Shown: positions 26,058 to 35,593, counted from the stretch's first letter. The stretch: DNA of 64,000 nucleotides from Pseudomonas sp. v388 (GCF_003935425.1 NZ_RHQN01000001.1:806001-870000); one strand, 5' to 3'. Numbers and translations are program-made. The notes: generated by a model from the sequence alone, not told the origin.

Positions 26058-26442
26058 CGAGGCACCCCGTGGTGTCGGTGTGCTGTGCCACGAAGGCGTC
26101 CACATGGTTCATGTCCCACCAGATGACGTAAAAGTGAAAGTCTTCTGCCGAGTCGTTGATGACGTAATGGGTGGTGTGCTTGGGGATCGCGGCAATGTCC
26201 CCGGTTGCGAAAGACATTTCCCGCTCACCGATCACCAGGCGCGCCTGGCCCTTGATGGCGATGAACAGTTCCTGATCGACCTGGGTGTGCGCCTCGCTCT
26301 GCGTTCCTGGACGCACCACACACCAGCCGCCGGCAAACGGCATCGGATAACCCTGCCACGGCAGCAAGCGGCTGCCATCCAGACCGTATTCAGGCACCAG
26401 CGCATCGAAGTCGGTCCTGCGGTGAATATCGAACTTTTCCAT
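26050..26442 (-). CDS. Small cupin protein, probable hydrazine-synthetase partner, first gene of the operon
   Basis: 130 residues, single cupin domain: first motif AHTQVDQELFIAIKGQARL and second motif GDIAAIPKHTTHYVIND. The His and Glu of these motifs are plausible metal ligands, though the first motif has HxQ rather than HxH. The start is ATG 26442, the first gene after a 450-base gap. Its stop overlaps the MetRS-like gene by 8 bases. In the Spb/Tri-type hydrazine pathways a cupin domain rearranges the ester of an N-hydroxylated lysine and an amino acid into an N-N bond. Function is by analogy. Confidence 0.8.
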   Translation of the reverse strand: MEKFDIHRRTDFDALVPEYGLDGSRLLPWQGYPMPFAGGWCVVRPGTQSEAHTQVDQELFIAIKGQARLVIGEREMSFATGDIAAIPKHTTHYVINDSAEDFHFYVIWWDMNHVDAFVAQHTDTTGCLDD

Positions 26443-26594
26443 GCTCAAATCCGTGCGTTGTTGACGGGATCAAGCATGTAATCCGGGCCGAGGGTTGGCT
26501 ATTGGATCGGTTGATACCTCGCGGGCGACGGATCGAAATAACGGATGGAACCGCGCAGCGGGGCGTGTTCCGCGGGCTGAAGTGGCAAGTTGCG

Positions 26595-26613
26595 GATGAT
26601 GATAATGACTATC
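26595..26613. promoter_or_regulatory. Fur box
   Basis: gatgatgataatgactatc matches the 19-base Fur consensus gataatgataatcattatc at 16 positions by eye, the best Fur site in the window. It lies 153 bases upstream of the cupin operon and immediately upstream of the candidate small RNA on the plus strand, so it could control either or both. Confidence 0.7.
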
Positions 26614-26617
26614 AACA

Positions 26618-26787
26618 GAGCTGATACACCCTGTGCAATCGGGGGTGTTAACGTTGTCGGCGATGGTTGAACACGTTTTTGTCACCGTGCGAATCCGCGT
26701 CGCATGGCACATGAATACTTGCTCTTCTTCATCATTCCTTTGGTTAGATCTTTAGGCCGCCTCGCTTAGCGAAGCGGCCTTTTTTTG
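26618..26787 (+). ncRNA. Candidate Fur-repressed small RNA (PrrF-like position and layout)
   Basis: The plus strand has a strong Fur box, then about 140 bases with no convincing ORF, then a rho-independent terminator. This is the layout of the PrrF iron-sparing small RNAs of pseudomonads. The exact 5' end is a guess (just after the Fur box). I could not verify sequence identity to PrrF from memory, so this is a layout-based call. Confidence 0.5.
26754..26787 (+). terminator. Rho-independent terminator
   Basis: Stem aggccgc / gcggcct with inner tcgc/gcga pairs, followed by seven T. No protein-coding gene on the plus strand ends here, which supports a non-coding transcript. Confidence 0.85.
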
Positions 26788-26812
26788 TTTGCGGATACGT
26801 GATGAGCGCGGG

Positions 26813-26890
26813 CATGTCCGCGAAAAGGCGGTACCGGCGCAGCAAACAGGTCAGTTGCGAAAATGTCTTCGCGGACCAGTCGGCTCCTGC
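26813..26890. repeat. Inverted pair of REP-like sequences
   Basis: atgtccgcgaa and, about 45 bases on, ttcgcggaccagtcggctcc are inversely oriented parts of the pseudomonad REP family. They fill the gap between the terminator and the recombinase stop. Mismatches to the usual core are visible. Confidence 0.5.
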
Positions 26891-26920
26891 GAGGTTTGGC
26901 GCCGGGCAGGCTGGAAGTGT

Positions 26921-27895
26921 CTACAGGTCAAACCGGTCCACGACCCGGCGCCGTTCGTTTTCGCTGCGCATGTCGTAGCTGGCGGTGGTCGCAATATGGG
27001 TGTGGTGTGCCAGTTTCTGGGCGATCGACAGATCGTATTCTTCGATTACACGGGTGATGAACGAGCGGCGAAAATCATGGGGCATGATGTTTACCCCCAC
27101 CTGCCGACCGCGCTGCTTGGCGATGAAGTAGATTGCGTGCTTGGTGATCCGCTCCCGGGTGATGTGACTGCCGCGACGGATACGATTGAACAGAAACGGA
27201 TCATCGTCCAGACCTTGCGGCAGGCACGAACGGCGCAGCTGCAGCCAGGCATCCAGCGCCTGGAACGCCCATTGCGGCGCGTACTTGATCATCTGCTTGT
27301 TGCCCTTGCCGAGTACCTTCAGGCTGCGGTCGGCGAAATCCACCTGGGACAGGTCAAGATTGACTGACTCGGACTTGCGCATCCCCGAGCCGTAGAGGAT
27401 CGCGATGATCGCCGCGTCCCGGCGCCCTTGCGGCCTGGGGTCGGCGGCGCAGACGTCCATCAGCTCGCGAATCAGGCTGCGCCGGATGTTGCGGCCCTTG
27501 ACCAGCCGCGTGCCGCTGACCGGTTTGATCGAGCGGATCTTGAGCAACTGGTCGTGGCTGATCAAGTCATGGCGCCAGGCTTCGTTCATCACCCCGCGGA
27601 TTGCATTGACATACAGCGAGGTGGTATTGGGTGCGTAATCGTCTGCGCGCAGCGCCGCGACCAGTGCAGTGACATGGCCAGGTTGCAAGGTGTGCCAGGG
27701 CACGTCGCGAATGTCCACGTCGGCCAGGCCGAGACGGTCGGCAGCGTCCTGCAGCACGTAGGTCATGGTCAGGCGGCTGGAGGGAGCAAGACGATCGAGG
27801 TAGAGCTGCAGCGGATTGCTGATATCCGGCAGTTTCGGTGCAGGTGGCGAGGCCACGGGTTGCGCGGCAGGCTCGCTGCGGGAGTCTTCGGGCAT
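26921..27895 (-). CDS. Tyrosine recombinase / phage-type integrase
   Basis: 324 residues from ATG 27895 (an in-frame start at 28003 would overlap acuI). N-terminal SAM-like DNA-binding domain, then the catalytic domain with Arg in YGSGMRKSE, the HDFRRS box (H-x-x-R), His in HHTHIATTASYDMR and the Tyr nucleophile in the same segment. Such enzymes cut and join DNA at specific sites. No attachment repeats or other mobile genes were found nearby, so it may be a resident recombinase rather than the relic of an active island. Confidence 0.85.
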   Translation of the reverse strand: MPEDSRSEPAAQPVASPPAPKLPDISNPLQLYLDRLAPSSRLTMTYVLQDAADRLGLADVDIRDVPWHTLQPGHVTALVAALRADDYAPNTTSLYVNAIRGVMNEAWRHDLISHDQLLKIRSIKPVSGTRLVKGRNIRRSLIRELMDVCAADPRPQGRRDAAIIAILYGSGMRKSESVNLDLSQVDFADRSLKVLGKGNKQMIKYAPQWAFQALDAWLQLRRSCLPQGLDDDPFLFNRIRRGSHITRERITKHAIYFIAKQRGRQVGVNIMPHDFRRSFITRVIEEYDLSIAQKLAHHTHIATTASYDMRSENERRRVVDRFDL

Positions 27896-27999
27896 GTGAG
27901 GCGACGCCTTTATTGCATGGGCGAGGCAGCGCTGAGCTGCCTCGTCCGGGTCCAAAACAGTGACTTTAGCACGCAGCTGAAGGCTACCGTGCCCGCGAC

Positions 28000-28983
28000 T
28001 CAACGTTCGACATCGACCACAATCCGCCCTCTGACCTGTCCGGCCAGCAGGCGCGGCGCAATATCAATGACCTCACTGAGGCCGATCTCATGGCTGATCA
28101 GCGGCAGCAGCGAGCGATCCAGATCAGACGCCAGTCGCGCCCACGCCTGCAGGCGATCGGCGCGCGGGCGGGTCACACTGTCGATACCGGCCAGGGTCAC
28201 GCCCCGCAGGATGAACGGCGCGACCGAGCCGGGGAACTCCATGCCTTGGGCCAGTCCGCAGGCGGCGACAATGCCGCGATAACGGATACCCGCGCAAACG
28301 TTGGCCAGGGTGTGACTGCCCACCGAATCGATGGCCGCCGCCCACTGTTCCTTGGCCAGCGGCTTGCCCGGCTCGGACAGTCGGCTGCGGTCAATGATGC
28401 TGGCCGCGCCCAGGCGCGTGAGGTAATCCGCCTCGTCGGCACGCCCGGTGGAGGCAACGACCTGATAGCCCAACCCGGCCAGCAGGGCAATCGCAAAGCT
28501 GCCGACCCCGCCATTGGCGCCAGTGACCAGCACTTCGCCGTCTTCCGGTCTGATCCCGTGATGTTCGAGTGCCAGGACACTGAGCATGGCGGTGTAACCC
28601 GCGGTACCGATGGCCATGGCCTGAGCTGGAGTGAAGGCGTCCGGCAGCGGGATCAGCCAGTCAGCCTTGAGCCGCGCCTTCTGCGCCAGCCCACCCCAAT
28701 GGGATTCCCCCACGCCCCAACCGTTGAGCAGCACCGCATCGCCCACCTTGAACTGAGTGGATTCGCTGGCTTCGACCGTACCGGCCAGATCGATGCCCGG
28801 CACCATGGGAAAGCTGCGCACGATCGGGCTTTGCCCGGTCAATGCAAGAGCGTCTTTGTAGTTGAGCGTGCTGTGGGAGACCCGGACCGTGACATCTCCG
28901 GTCGGCAAGGAAGCATCGTCGATCGGCCCCAAATGCGCCCGATAACCCTGTTCGTCTTTATTGATCAGAATGCCGTTGAACAT
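28000..28983 (-). CDS. acuI: Acrylyl-CoA reductase / YhdH-type quinone oxidoreductase
   Basis: 327 residues, zinc-free MDR family member with the conserved TLNYKDALALTG segment and the NADP loop VTGANGGVGSFAI. AcuI reduces toxic acryloyl-CoA to propionyl-CoA. A TetR-family regulator is transcribed in the same direction 45 bases upstream, and near-identical operator-like sequences precede both genes, which is the AcuR-AcuI arrangement. Identity as AcuI is supported by this context. Confidence 0.82.
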   Translation of the reverse strand: MFNGILINKDEQGYRAHLGPIDDASLPTGDVTVRVSHSTLNYKDALALTGQSPIVRSFPMVPGIDLAGTVEASESTQFKVGDAVLLNGWGVGESHWGGLAQKARLKADWLIPLPDAFTPAQAMAIGTAGYTAMLSVLALEHHGIRPEDGEVLVTGANGGVGSFAIALLAGLGYQVVASTGRADEADYLTRLGAASIIDRSRLSEPGKPLAKEQWAAAIDSVGSHTLANVCAGIRYRGIVAACGLAQGMEFPGSVAPFILRGVTLAGIDSVTRPRADRLQAWARLASDLDRSLLPLISHEIGLSEVIDIAPRLLAGQVRGRIVVDVER

Positions 28984-28994
28984 GCTGCCTCCTC

Positions 28995-29015
28995 TTTAGA
29001 CCGGTTGTCTTTAAT
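28995..29015. promoter_or_regulatory. Candidate TetR (AcuR) operator before acuI
   Basis: tttagaccggttgtctttaa(t) contains the inverted half-sites agac / gtct around a short centre. It matches the site upstream of the regulator gene at 17 of 21 positions. Confidence 0.6.
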
Positions 29016-29028
29016 TGGCGCTGAGCTT

Positions 29029-29664
29029 TCACTGCGGCAAGCCGCGTAGAAAGCCTGCAATAAAGGTATTGAGCGGCGCGTCGTTGCGAACCATGCGTGC
29101 ACGGAGCACCGCGCCTTCCCAGCCGATCCAGAAAAACGCGGCCAGCTCGGCGCAGTCTGCACGCCTGCCCAGTTCGCCCGATTGTTGGGCGGCCTGCAGG
29201 CAGCGTGTCAGTCTGGCCTGCCAGTCCAGCAGGATCAGTTCCAGCGCGCTACGAAACTCTTCCGGGAGCAGGCCGATTTCCTGCCCCATGTTTCCGACCA
29301 GGCAGCCGCGTCGGTATTCATGGCGGGCCATGCCCGACTTGGCGCTCTGCACGAATCCGACCAGACGCTCCAGCGGTGACAGGTTTTCATCCAGCAGCCA
29401 GTGATCCAGGCGACGGGCGAAATAGCGGGCGTATTCGTCAAGCACGGCCAGGCCAAACGCCTGCTTGCTGCCGAAATAGTGATAGAAAGAGCCTTTGGGG
29501 ACCTGCACTTCCTTGAGCAGGAAATCCAGGCCAGTGTTGGTGAAACCGTGCTCGGTCATGATCTCAAGGCCGCGTCGCAACAGGGCTTCGCGGGTTTCGA
29601 GGGGGTCGCGGTCCACCTTGGGTGGACGCCCGGGACGCCGGGGCTTGGAATTGAGTTCAGTCAT
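29029..29664 (-). CDS. acuR: TetR/AcrR-family repressor, AcuR-like
   Basis: 211 residues: N-terminal helix-turn-helix (FTNTGLDFLLKEVQVPKGSFYHYF) and a helical ligand domain with a Cys-containing stretch EYRRGCLVGN. It is the neighbour of acuI and shares its operator motif. AcuR repressors respond to acrylate-type ligands; the ligand here is inferred from acuI. Confidence 0.8.
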   Translation of the reverse strand: MTELNSKPRRPGRPPKVDRDPLETREALLRRGLEIMTEHGFTNTGLDFLLKEVQVPKGSFYHYFGSKQAFGLAVLDEYARYFARRLDHWLLDENLSPLERLVGFVQSAKSGMARHEYRRGCLVGNMGQEIGLLPEEFRSALELILLDWQARLTRCLQAAQQSGELGRRADCAELAAFFWIGWEGAVLRARMVRNDAPLNTFIAGFLRGLPQ

Positions 29665-29675
29665 GACGCGCTAGA

Positions 29676-29695
29676 TTAGACCGATCGTATTTAAT
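29676..29695. promoter_or_regulatory. Candidate TetR (AcuR) operator before acuR
   Basis: ttagaccgatcgtatttaat, between the regulator and the divergent nitronate monooxygenase gene. It matches the acuI-proximal site closely; control of both divergent promoters is possible. Confidence 0.6.
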
Positions 29696-29775
29696 GTCAA
29701 ATCGGCGTGTTGCCGGACAACCGTTATACTCGGCGCGCAATCCGGAATTTCCACCGCCCTGCCTGGAGCCTGTAC

Positions 29776-30864
29776 ATGACCACTTGGCCAGACCGTCGCC
29801 TGTTGGACCTTTTCGCTATCGAACTGCCGATTCTCCACGGGCCGATGGCCGGCGTCACCGGATCGGCCATGGCCATTGCCGTGGCCAAAGGCGGCGGCCT
29901 GGCGTCATTGCCCTGCGCGATGCTGACCCATGAGCAGATCCGCGAAGAAGTCGCGATATTCCGACAGCACAGCCAAGGGCCACTGAATCTCAATTTCTTC
30001 TGCCACACCCCGCCGCCGTTCGACGCCGAACGCGCCGAGCGCTGGAAAGAAGCCCTCCAGCCTTATTACCAGGAACTGGGCGCCGACTACGATGCACCGA
30101 CGCCGGTGTCCAATCGCGCGCCGTTCGACGAAGTCGGCTGCGCACTGATCGAAAGCCTGCGGCCGGAAGTGGTCAGCTTCCACTTCGGCCTGCCGCAAGC
30201 CGCTCTGCAGCAGCGCGTGCGGGCCACAGGCGCGCGCATCATCTCGTCGGCGACCACGGTGGACGAAGCAATATGGCTGGAGGCCCACGGCTGCGACGCG
30301 ATCATTGCCATGGGGTATGAGGCGGGCGGTCATCGTGGCATGTTTCTCAGCGATCAACTGCACACTCAGGTCGGCACGCTGGCACTGGTGCCGCAGATCG
30401 TCGACGCCGTGAAAGTCCCGGTGATCGCTGCCGGGGGAATTGCCGACGGCCGCGGCATCGCCGCTGCTTTCATGCTTGGCGCCTCGGCGGTGCAGGTCGG
30501 TACTGCGTACCTGTTCTGCCCGGAGGCCAAGGTCAGCAAGCCGTATCATCGGGCGCTGCGGGAAGCCAAGGACAGTCAGACCGCACTCACCAACCTGTTC
30601 ACCGGCCGCCCCGCGCGCGGCATCGTCAATCGTGTGATGCGCGAAATCGGACCAATGAGTCCGCTGGCGCCGGCGTTCCCGCTGGCCGGCGGGGCACTGA
30701 TGCCACTGCGGGCCAAGGCCGAAGCCGCCGGCAGTGGCGACTTCATGAACATGTGGGCAGGCCAGGCCGTAGGCATCAAGCGCGAGCTGCCCGCCGAACA
30801 ACTGACCCGTCAGTTGGCCGCGCAAGCGCTGGCAAGGCTGCAAGGCGTAGCAGCGCGGATCTGA
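29776..30864 (+). CDS. Nitronate monooxygenase (2-nitropropane dioxygenase family)
   Basis: 362 residues, FMN TIM-barrel. PILHGPMAGVTG, the GCDAIIAMGYEAGGHRG motif and VIAAGGIADGRGIAA match the class I enzymes that oxidise alkyl nitronates (such as propionate 3-nitronate) to carbonyl compounds and nitrite. The ATG at 29776 was preferred to an upstream in-frame start. It is divergent from acuR. Detoxification of nitro compounds is the likely job. Confidence 0.85.
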   Translation: MTTWPDRRLLDLFAIELPILHGPMAGVTGSAMAIAVAKGGGLASLPCAMLTHEQIREEVAIFRQHSQGPLNLNFFCHTPPPFDAERAERWKEALQPYYQELGADYDAPTPVSNRAPFDEVGCALIESLRPEVVSFHFGLPQAALQQRVRATGARIISSATTVDEAIWLEAHGCDAIIAMGYEAGGHRGMFLSDQLHTQVGTLALVPQIVDAVKVPVIAAGGIADGRGIAAAFMLGASAVQVGTAYLFCPEAKVSKPYHRALREAKDSQTALTNLFTGRPARGIVNRVMREIGPMSPLAPAFPLAGGALMPLRAKAEAAGSGDFMNMWAGQAVGIKRELPAEQLTRQLAAQALARLQGVAARI

Positions 30865-31734
<870 letters not shown>

Positions 31735-32415
31735 ATGCCGCTGGGAAGCGCCGATCTGGCGGCGATCTGGCTGACCTTGAAACTGGCCTCGGTGACCACG
31801 CTCATTCTGCTGGTCATCGGTACGCCCATCGCACTATGGCTGGCGCACACCCGCTCCTGGCTCAAAGGTCCGGTGGGCGCCATCGTCGCCCTGCCCCTGG
31901 TACTGCCACCCACGGTGATCGGCTTCTATCTGTTGTTGCTGTTGGGCCCCAACGGCGCGGTGGGCCAGTTCACCCAGAGCCTGGGGCTTGGCACGCTGAC
32001 GTTCAGTTTCACCGGGCTGGTGATCGGCTCAGTGGTGTATTCGATGCCTTTCGTCGTGCAGCCACTGCATAACGCCTTCGCCGCCATCGGCCCACGCCCG
32101 CTTGAAGTGGCCGCGACACTGCGTGCCGGCCCTTGGGACACCTTCTTCACGGTAGTGCTGCCGCTCGCCAGACCTGGTTTCCTGGCTGCTGCGATTTTAG
32201 GGTTCGCGCACACAGTCGGGGAGTTTGGGGTGGTATTAATGATCGGTGGCAACATACCGGAGAAAACCCGCGTCGTTTCGGTGCAGATATTCGATCACGT
32301 CGAGTCTATGGAATATCTGCAAGCCCACTGGCTGGCAGGCGCCATGCTGGTGTTTTCATTTCTGGTGCTGCTGGCGTTGTATTCCAGCGGCAAGTCCAGC
32401 TCCGGATGGAGATGA
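31735..32415 (+). CDS. modB: Molybdate ABC transporter, permease
   Basis: 226 residues with five to six membrane helices and the EAA-like cytoplasmic loop ([29 protein letters not shown]). This is the ModB length. The start touches the modA stop with no gap, and the stop is 3 bases from modC. Confidence 0.93.
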   Translation: MPLGSADLAAIWLTLKLASVTTLILLVIGTPIALWLAHTRSWLKGPVGAIVALPLVLPPTVIGFYLLLLLGPNGAVGQFTQSLGLGTLTFSFTGLVIGSVVYSMPFVVQPLHNAFAAIGPRPLEVAATLRAGPWDTFFTVVLPLARPGFLAAAILGFAHTVGEFGVVLMIGGNIPEKTRVVSVQIFDHVESMEYLQAHWLAGAMLVFSFLVLLALYSSGKSSSGWR

Positions 32416-32418
32416 GTC

Positions 32419-33507
32419 ATGGCTGTGCCTATGGATATTCACCTGCAGATGCGCTACGCCGACTTTGAAGTCGACGTCGACATCAGCCTCCCCGGCTCCG
32501 GCGTGACCGCCCTCTACGGGCCTTCCGGCTCAGGAAAGACTACCTGCCTGCGCTGCATCGCCGGTCTGGAGAAAGCTCAGCACGGAGTGATCCGTGTCAA
32601 CGGCGAAACCTGGCAGGACACCGCCAGGGGCGTATTCGTACCACCGCATAAGCGCTCCATCGGCTACGTTTTTCAGGAAGCGAGCCTGTTCAGCCATCTC
32701 TCTGTGAGCGGTAACCTGGCGTTCGGCTTCAAGCGGATTCCACGCGGGCAGCAGCACTTGCAACCGCCCCAGGCGGCTGAACTGCTGGGAATCGATCATC
32801 TTCTGCAGCGCCGGGTCGACACCCTCTCCGGCGGCGAACGGCAACGCGTCGGCATCGCCCGCGCCCTGCTCACCAGCCCTGGCCTGATGCTGTTCGACGA
32901 ACCGCTGTCGGCGCTGGACACTCAGCGCAAGAACGAAATCCTGCCATATCTGGAACGGCTGCACGGCGAACTGGACATTCCCATGCTGTATGTCAGCCAC
33001 GCACAGGATGAGGTTGCGCGCCTGGCCGATCACCTGGTGCTGCTCGATCAGGGCAAGGTGCTGGCCAGCGGTCCGATCAGTGAAACCCTGGCGCGACTCG
33101 ATCTACCCTTGGCCTTGGGCGATGACGCGGGGGTAACCATCGAAGGCACGGCGACGGCCTATGATGCGCACTATCAGCTGTTGAGCCTGGCCCTGCCCCA
33201 CAGCGAACTGGCTATCCGCGTCGCGCATCGGGCGATAGCGCCGGGTACGCGCTTGCGCATCAAGATCGGAGCCAGAGACGTCAGTCTCAATCTGCTGCCG
33301 GACGGCCAGAGCAGCATTCTCAACCGCCTCCCGGTCCGGGTGGTCGGTCATCAGGCGGCGGATAACGGCGCCCACGTGACTGTGCGCCTGGATGCGTGCG
33401 GCACGCCGATCCTGGCGCGCATTACACGCTTCTCTTTCGACCAGTTGCAGATCCACACGGGCCAGGCGATGTGGGCGCAGATCAAGGCGGTGGCGGTGCT
33501 GGCCTGA
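32419..33507 (+). CDS. modC: Molybdate ABC transporter, ATPase with TOBE domain
   Basis: 362 residues. Walker [10 protein letters not shown], signature [11 protein letters not shown], Walker [12 protein letters not shown], switch His in YVSHAQDE, and a C-terminal molybdate-binding TOBE domain from about residue 290, the ModC architecture. It completes the modABC operon. Confidence 0.93.
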   Translation: MAVPMDIHLQMRYADFEVDVDISLPGSGVTALYGPSGSGKTTCLRCIAGLEKAQHGVIRVNGETWQDTARGVFVPPHKRSIGYVFQEASLFSHLSVSGNLAFGFKRIPRGQQHLQPPQAAELLGIDHLLQRRVDTLSGGERQRVGIARALLTSPGLMLFDEPLSALDTQRKNEILPYLERLHGELDIPMLYVSHAQDEVARLADHLVLLDQGKVLASGPISETLARLDLPLALGDDAGVTIEGTATAYDAHYQLLSLALPHSELAIRVAHRAIAPGTRLRIKIGARDVSLNLLPDGQSSILNRLPVRVVGHQAADNGAHVTVRLDACGTPILARITRFSFDQLQIHTGQAMWAQIKAVAVLA

Positions 33508-33580
33508 ACCGAACGGCAGATACTGGGCACCTCGCCGCGCGGCAGCGGTCAGTGATGTTAACTGCCTTTGAGGTTCAGCC

Positions 33581-34639
33581 ATGCCCGACTCGCCCCCCAT
33601 CACGCCCGCCGCATCCGACCTGCATTATGTAGACGACAGCCAGCCTGGATTCACGCGCAAACTGTTGCGCGGCAAGTTCGCCTATTTCGATACCCAAGGC
33701 GAACGCATCCGGGATCAGGCCGAGATCAAACGCATCAACGCCCTGGCAGTACCGCCCGCGTACACAGACGTATGGATCTGCGCCGACCCGGCAGGCCATC
33801 TGCAAGCCACCGGCCGTGATGCCCGCGGCCGCAAGCAGTACCGCTATCACCCGCGGTGGCGGGAGATACGCGACCAGAACAAATACGCCCGCCTGATCCA
33901 GTTCGGCCACGCGCTGCCCAAGGTGCGCAAGCAGATCGAAGCCCAGCTCGCCCAGCCAGGCATGGGACGTGAAAAGGTCATGGCAACGGTCGTTTCTTTG
34001 CTGGACGCTACCTTGATCCGTATCGGCAACAGCCAGTACGCCAAGGAAAACCGCTCGTATGGGCTGACCACATTGCGCAACAAGCATGTCGAGGTGCATG
34101 GGGGCAAGATTGTCTTCGAGTTTCGCGGCAAGAGTGGCGTCGAGCACCGGGTCAGCGTGCAGGACCGCCGACTGGCGAATGTGATCAAACGCTGCATGGA
34201 GCTACCCGGTCAGAATCTGTTCCAGTACCTGGATGATGACGGCGTGCGTCACAACGTGACGTCCTCGGATATCAATGCTTATCTGCACAGTCTTACCGGC
34301 GCGGACTTCACCGCCAAGGACTACCGGACCTGGGCCGCCAGCGCCATGGCCCTGGCCACCCTGCGCAAGCTGCAATGGGAACCGGAGGCCGATGCCAAGC
34401 GACACATCGTGGAAATGGTCAAGGAGGTCTCGCGCCTGCTCGGCAACACGCCGGCGATCTGCCGTAAATGCTATATCCATCCTGCGGTGCTGGAAGGCTT
34501 TCTGCTCGGCAACCTTGCCAGCCTTCCGAAAATCCGACAGCGCAAAGGGCTGCGCCAGGAAGAAGTCGCCCTGGCGAACTTCCTGCGGCAGTTGGCAGAC
34601 AAGGTGGAAGAGGTCATCGAGGACACGCAGGCAGGATAG
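33581..34639 (+). CDS. DNA topoisomerase IB (poxvirus-type)
   Basis: 352 residues, the length of bacterial type IB enzymes. N-terminal domain (RIRDQAEIKRINALAVPPAYTDVWI), RYHPRW, Lys/Arg residues of the catalytic pentad in FEFRGKSG and KDYRTWAAS, and the nucleophilic Tyr in CRKCYIHP. It relaxes supercoils by transient 3'-phosphotyrosine cleavage. It stands alone, 73 bases after modC, and is convergent with the XRE regulator. Confidence 0.9.
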   Translation: MPDSPPITPAASDLHYVDDSQPGFTRKLLRGKFAYFDTQGERIRDQAEIKRINALAVPPAYTDVWICADPAGHLQATGRDARGRKQYRYHPRWREIRDQNKYARLIQFGHALPKVRKQIEAQLAQPGMGREKVMATVVSLLDATLIRIGNSQYAKENRSYGLTTLRNKHVEVHGGKIVFEFRGKSGVEHRVSVQDRRLANVIKRCMELPGQNLFQYLDDDGVRHNVTSSDINAYLHSLTGADFTAKDYRTWAASAMALATLRKLQWEPEADAKRHIVEMVKEVSRLLGNTPAICRKCYIHPAVLEGFLLGNLASLPKIRQRKGLRQEEVALANFLRQLADKVEEVIEDTQAG

Positions 34640-34655
34640 ACGCCTGCCGTCCAAT

Positions 34656-35051
34656 CTACTCCCGGCTCGCCATGGACAACGCTCGCCCGCCGGAGTCACC
34701 CTGTCGAGCCTCGGAGTCATAGCTGTTGGAGATCTGCTCGATGGTGGTCACCAGTTGGCTGACCGCCTGCTGCACTTCGACGAACAGCGCCGCCGGCTCG
34801 CCACCAGTCCTGGCCACCCGACTAACCAGGTTGTCCATCGCCACCGTACTGGTTCGCCGGTCGGTCAGGACGTACAGAACATCCACCCCAATACTGGCCA
34901 AGGCCGCCAGGTAGTCTGCCTTGGGGACCCGCTCGCCGCTTTCATACTTGCCTTGTGCATTGGCGGCCACTCCACCTAACTGGCCAATTTCCCGCTGGGA
35001 GAGTCCCAACCGCTTCCGTTCCTGTCTCAAACGTGAACCGATGTCGCTCAT
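34656..35051 (-). CDS. XRE-family transcriptional regulator, paralogue A
   Basis: 131 residues. Helix-turn-helix in the first 63 residues (ERKRLGLSQREIGQLGGV, YESGERVPKADYLAAL); the C-terminal tail is acidic and looks coiled. The start is ATG 35051, not the longer frame from 35150. Its first 63 residues differ from the regulator at 41799-42164 at only 14 positions. No peptidase domain is present, so it is not a LexA-type repressor. The role is unknown; the second copy is paired with a Cro-like gene. Confidence 0.82.
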   Translation of the reverse strand: MSDIGSRLRQERKRLGLSQREIGQLGGVAANAQGKYESGERVPKADYLAALASIGVDVLYVLTDRRTSTVAMDNLVSRVARTGGEPAALFVEVQQAVSQLVTTIEQISNSYDSEARQGDSGGRALSMASRE

Positions 35052-35507
35052 TGCCTGACTACTCCATCCCCTGTTTAAACGATCAGTTTCTTGCTGCACA
35101 GCCCGCCCCATCCCGGCCTGCCGGTTCACCGCCCGCCTCCCTCGAGCCACCGTATACCACCGACCGTGTCGGAATTTTTCCTATATCTTTAGACGATTTC
35201 AACTAGCGCTTATCGGCTCATTGGCGAACTGGTCTGAGCTGTTTCGACCGCCGCCCCGATTCGTCCCGCGCCAGAGATTTATATAGGCGAACGGACAGCG
35301 AGCTTCAAGCGGTGATGTGTGACGCGAACACAGGTCGCGCCGCGCAATAGGACACCAAGCTGAGATCTCGCTACAGGCAGATTTCATAGCCCCATGATTT
35401 ATCGAGAGTTTTATTTTTGAAAAAAAGCCCGCGATTGCGCGCTTCCGGCCCTCCCGCGCTTGCTTCGTGGGGACTGGGTGTATATATTCCCTGCTCTTGG
35501 CGCTACC
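35052..35507. other. Gap between the XRE gene and tRNA-Leu
   Basis: 456 bases with no convincing coding frame. It becomes AT-rich around 35165-35205 and again near the tRNA promoter region (tgtatatattcc). A hairpin of modest quality with an A run at 35414-35440 could end a minus-strand transcript. Nothing else is recognised. Confidence 0.4.
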
Positions 35508-35593
35508 GCCCCGATGGCGAAATTGGTAGACGCAAGGGACTTAAAATCCCTCGTCCTTTGGACGTGCCGGTTCGACCCCGGCTCGGGGCACCA
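35508..35593 (+). tRNA. tRNA-Leu (anticodon UAA)
   Basis: Cloverleaf begins gccccgatggcgaaattgg; anticodon stem aggga/tccct encloses the loop cttaaaa (UAA). A long variable arm follows, then TpsiC arm ggttcgacc and the encoded CCA end at 35591-35593. Strand is opposite to tRNA-Cys and tRNA-Gly downstream. Confidence 0.93.

Noticed and set aside
24546-26126. Plus-strand frame of 526 codons opposite the MetRS-like gene
   Set aside because: Minus-strand product has HIGH and Cys motifs; the mirror frame has none.
26470-26712. Minus-strand frame of 80 codons over the Fur box
   Set aside because: Overlaps a regulatory region and has no RBS or protein-like composition.
26921-27895. Integrase taken as proof of an integrated mobile island
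   Set aside because: No attachment repeats, no tRNA at its side, no phage or transfer genes nearby.
35414-35440. Hairpin with A run before tRNA-Leu
   Set aside because: Stem contains a mismatch and no minus-strand gene clearly ends there.
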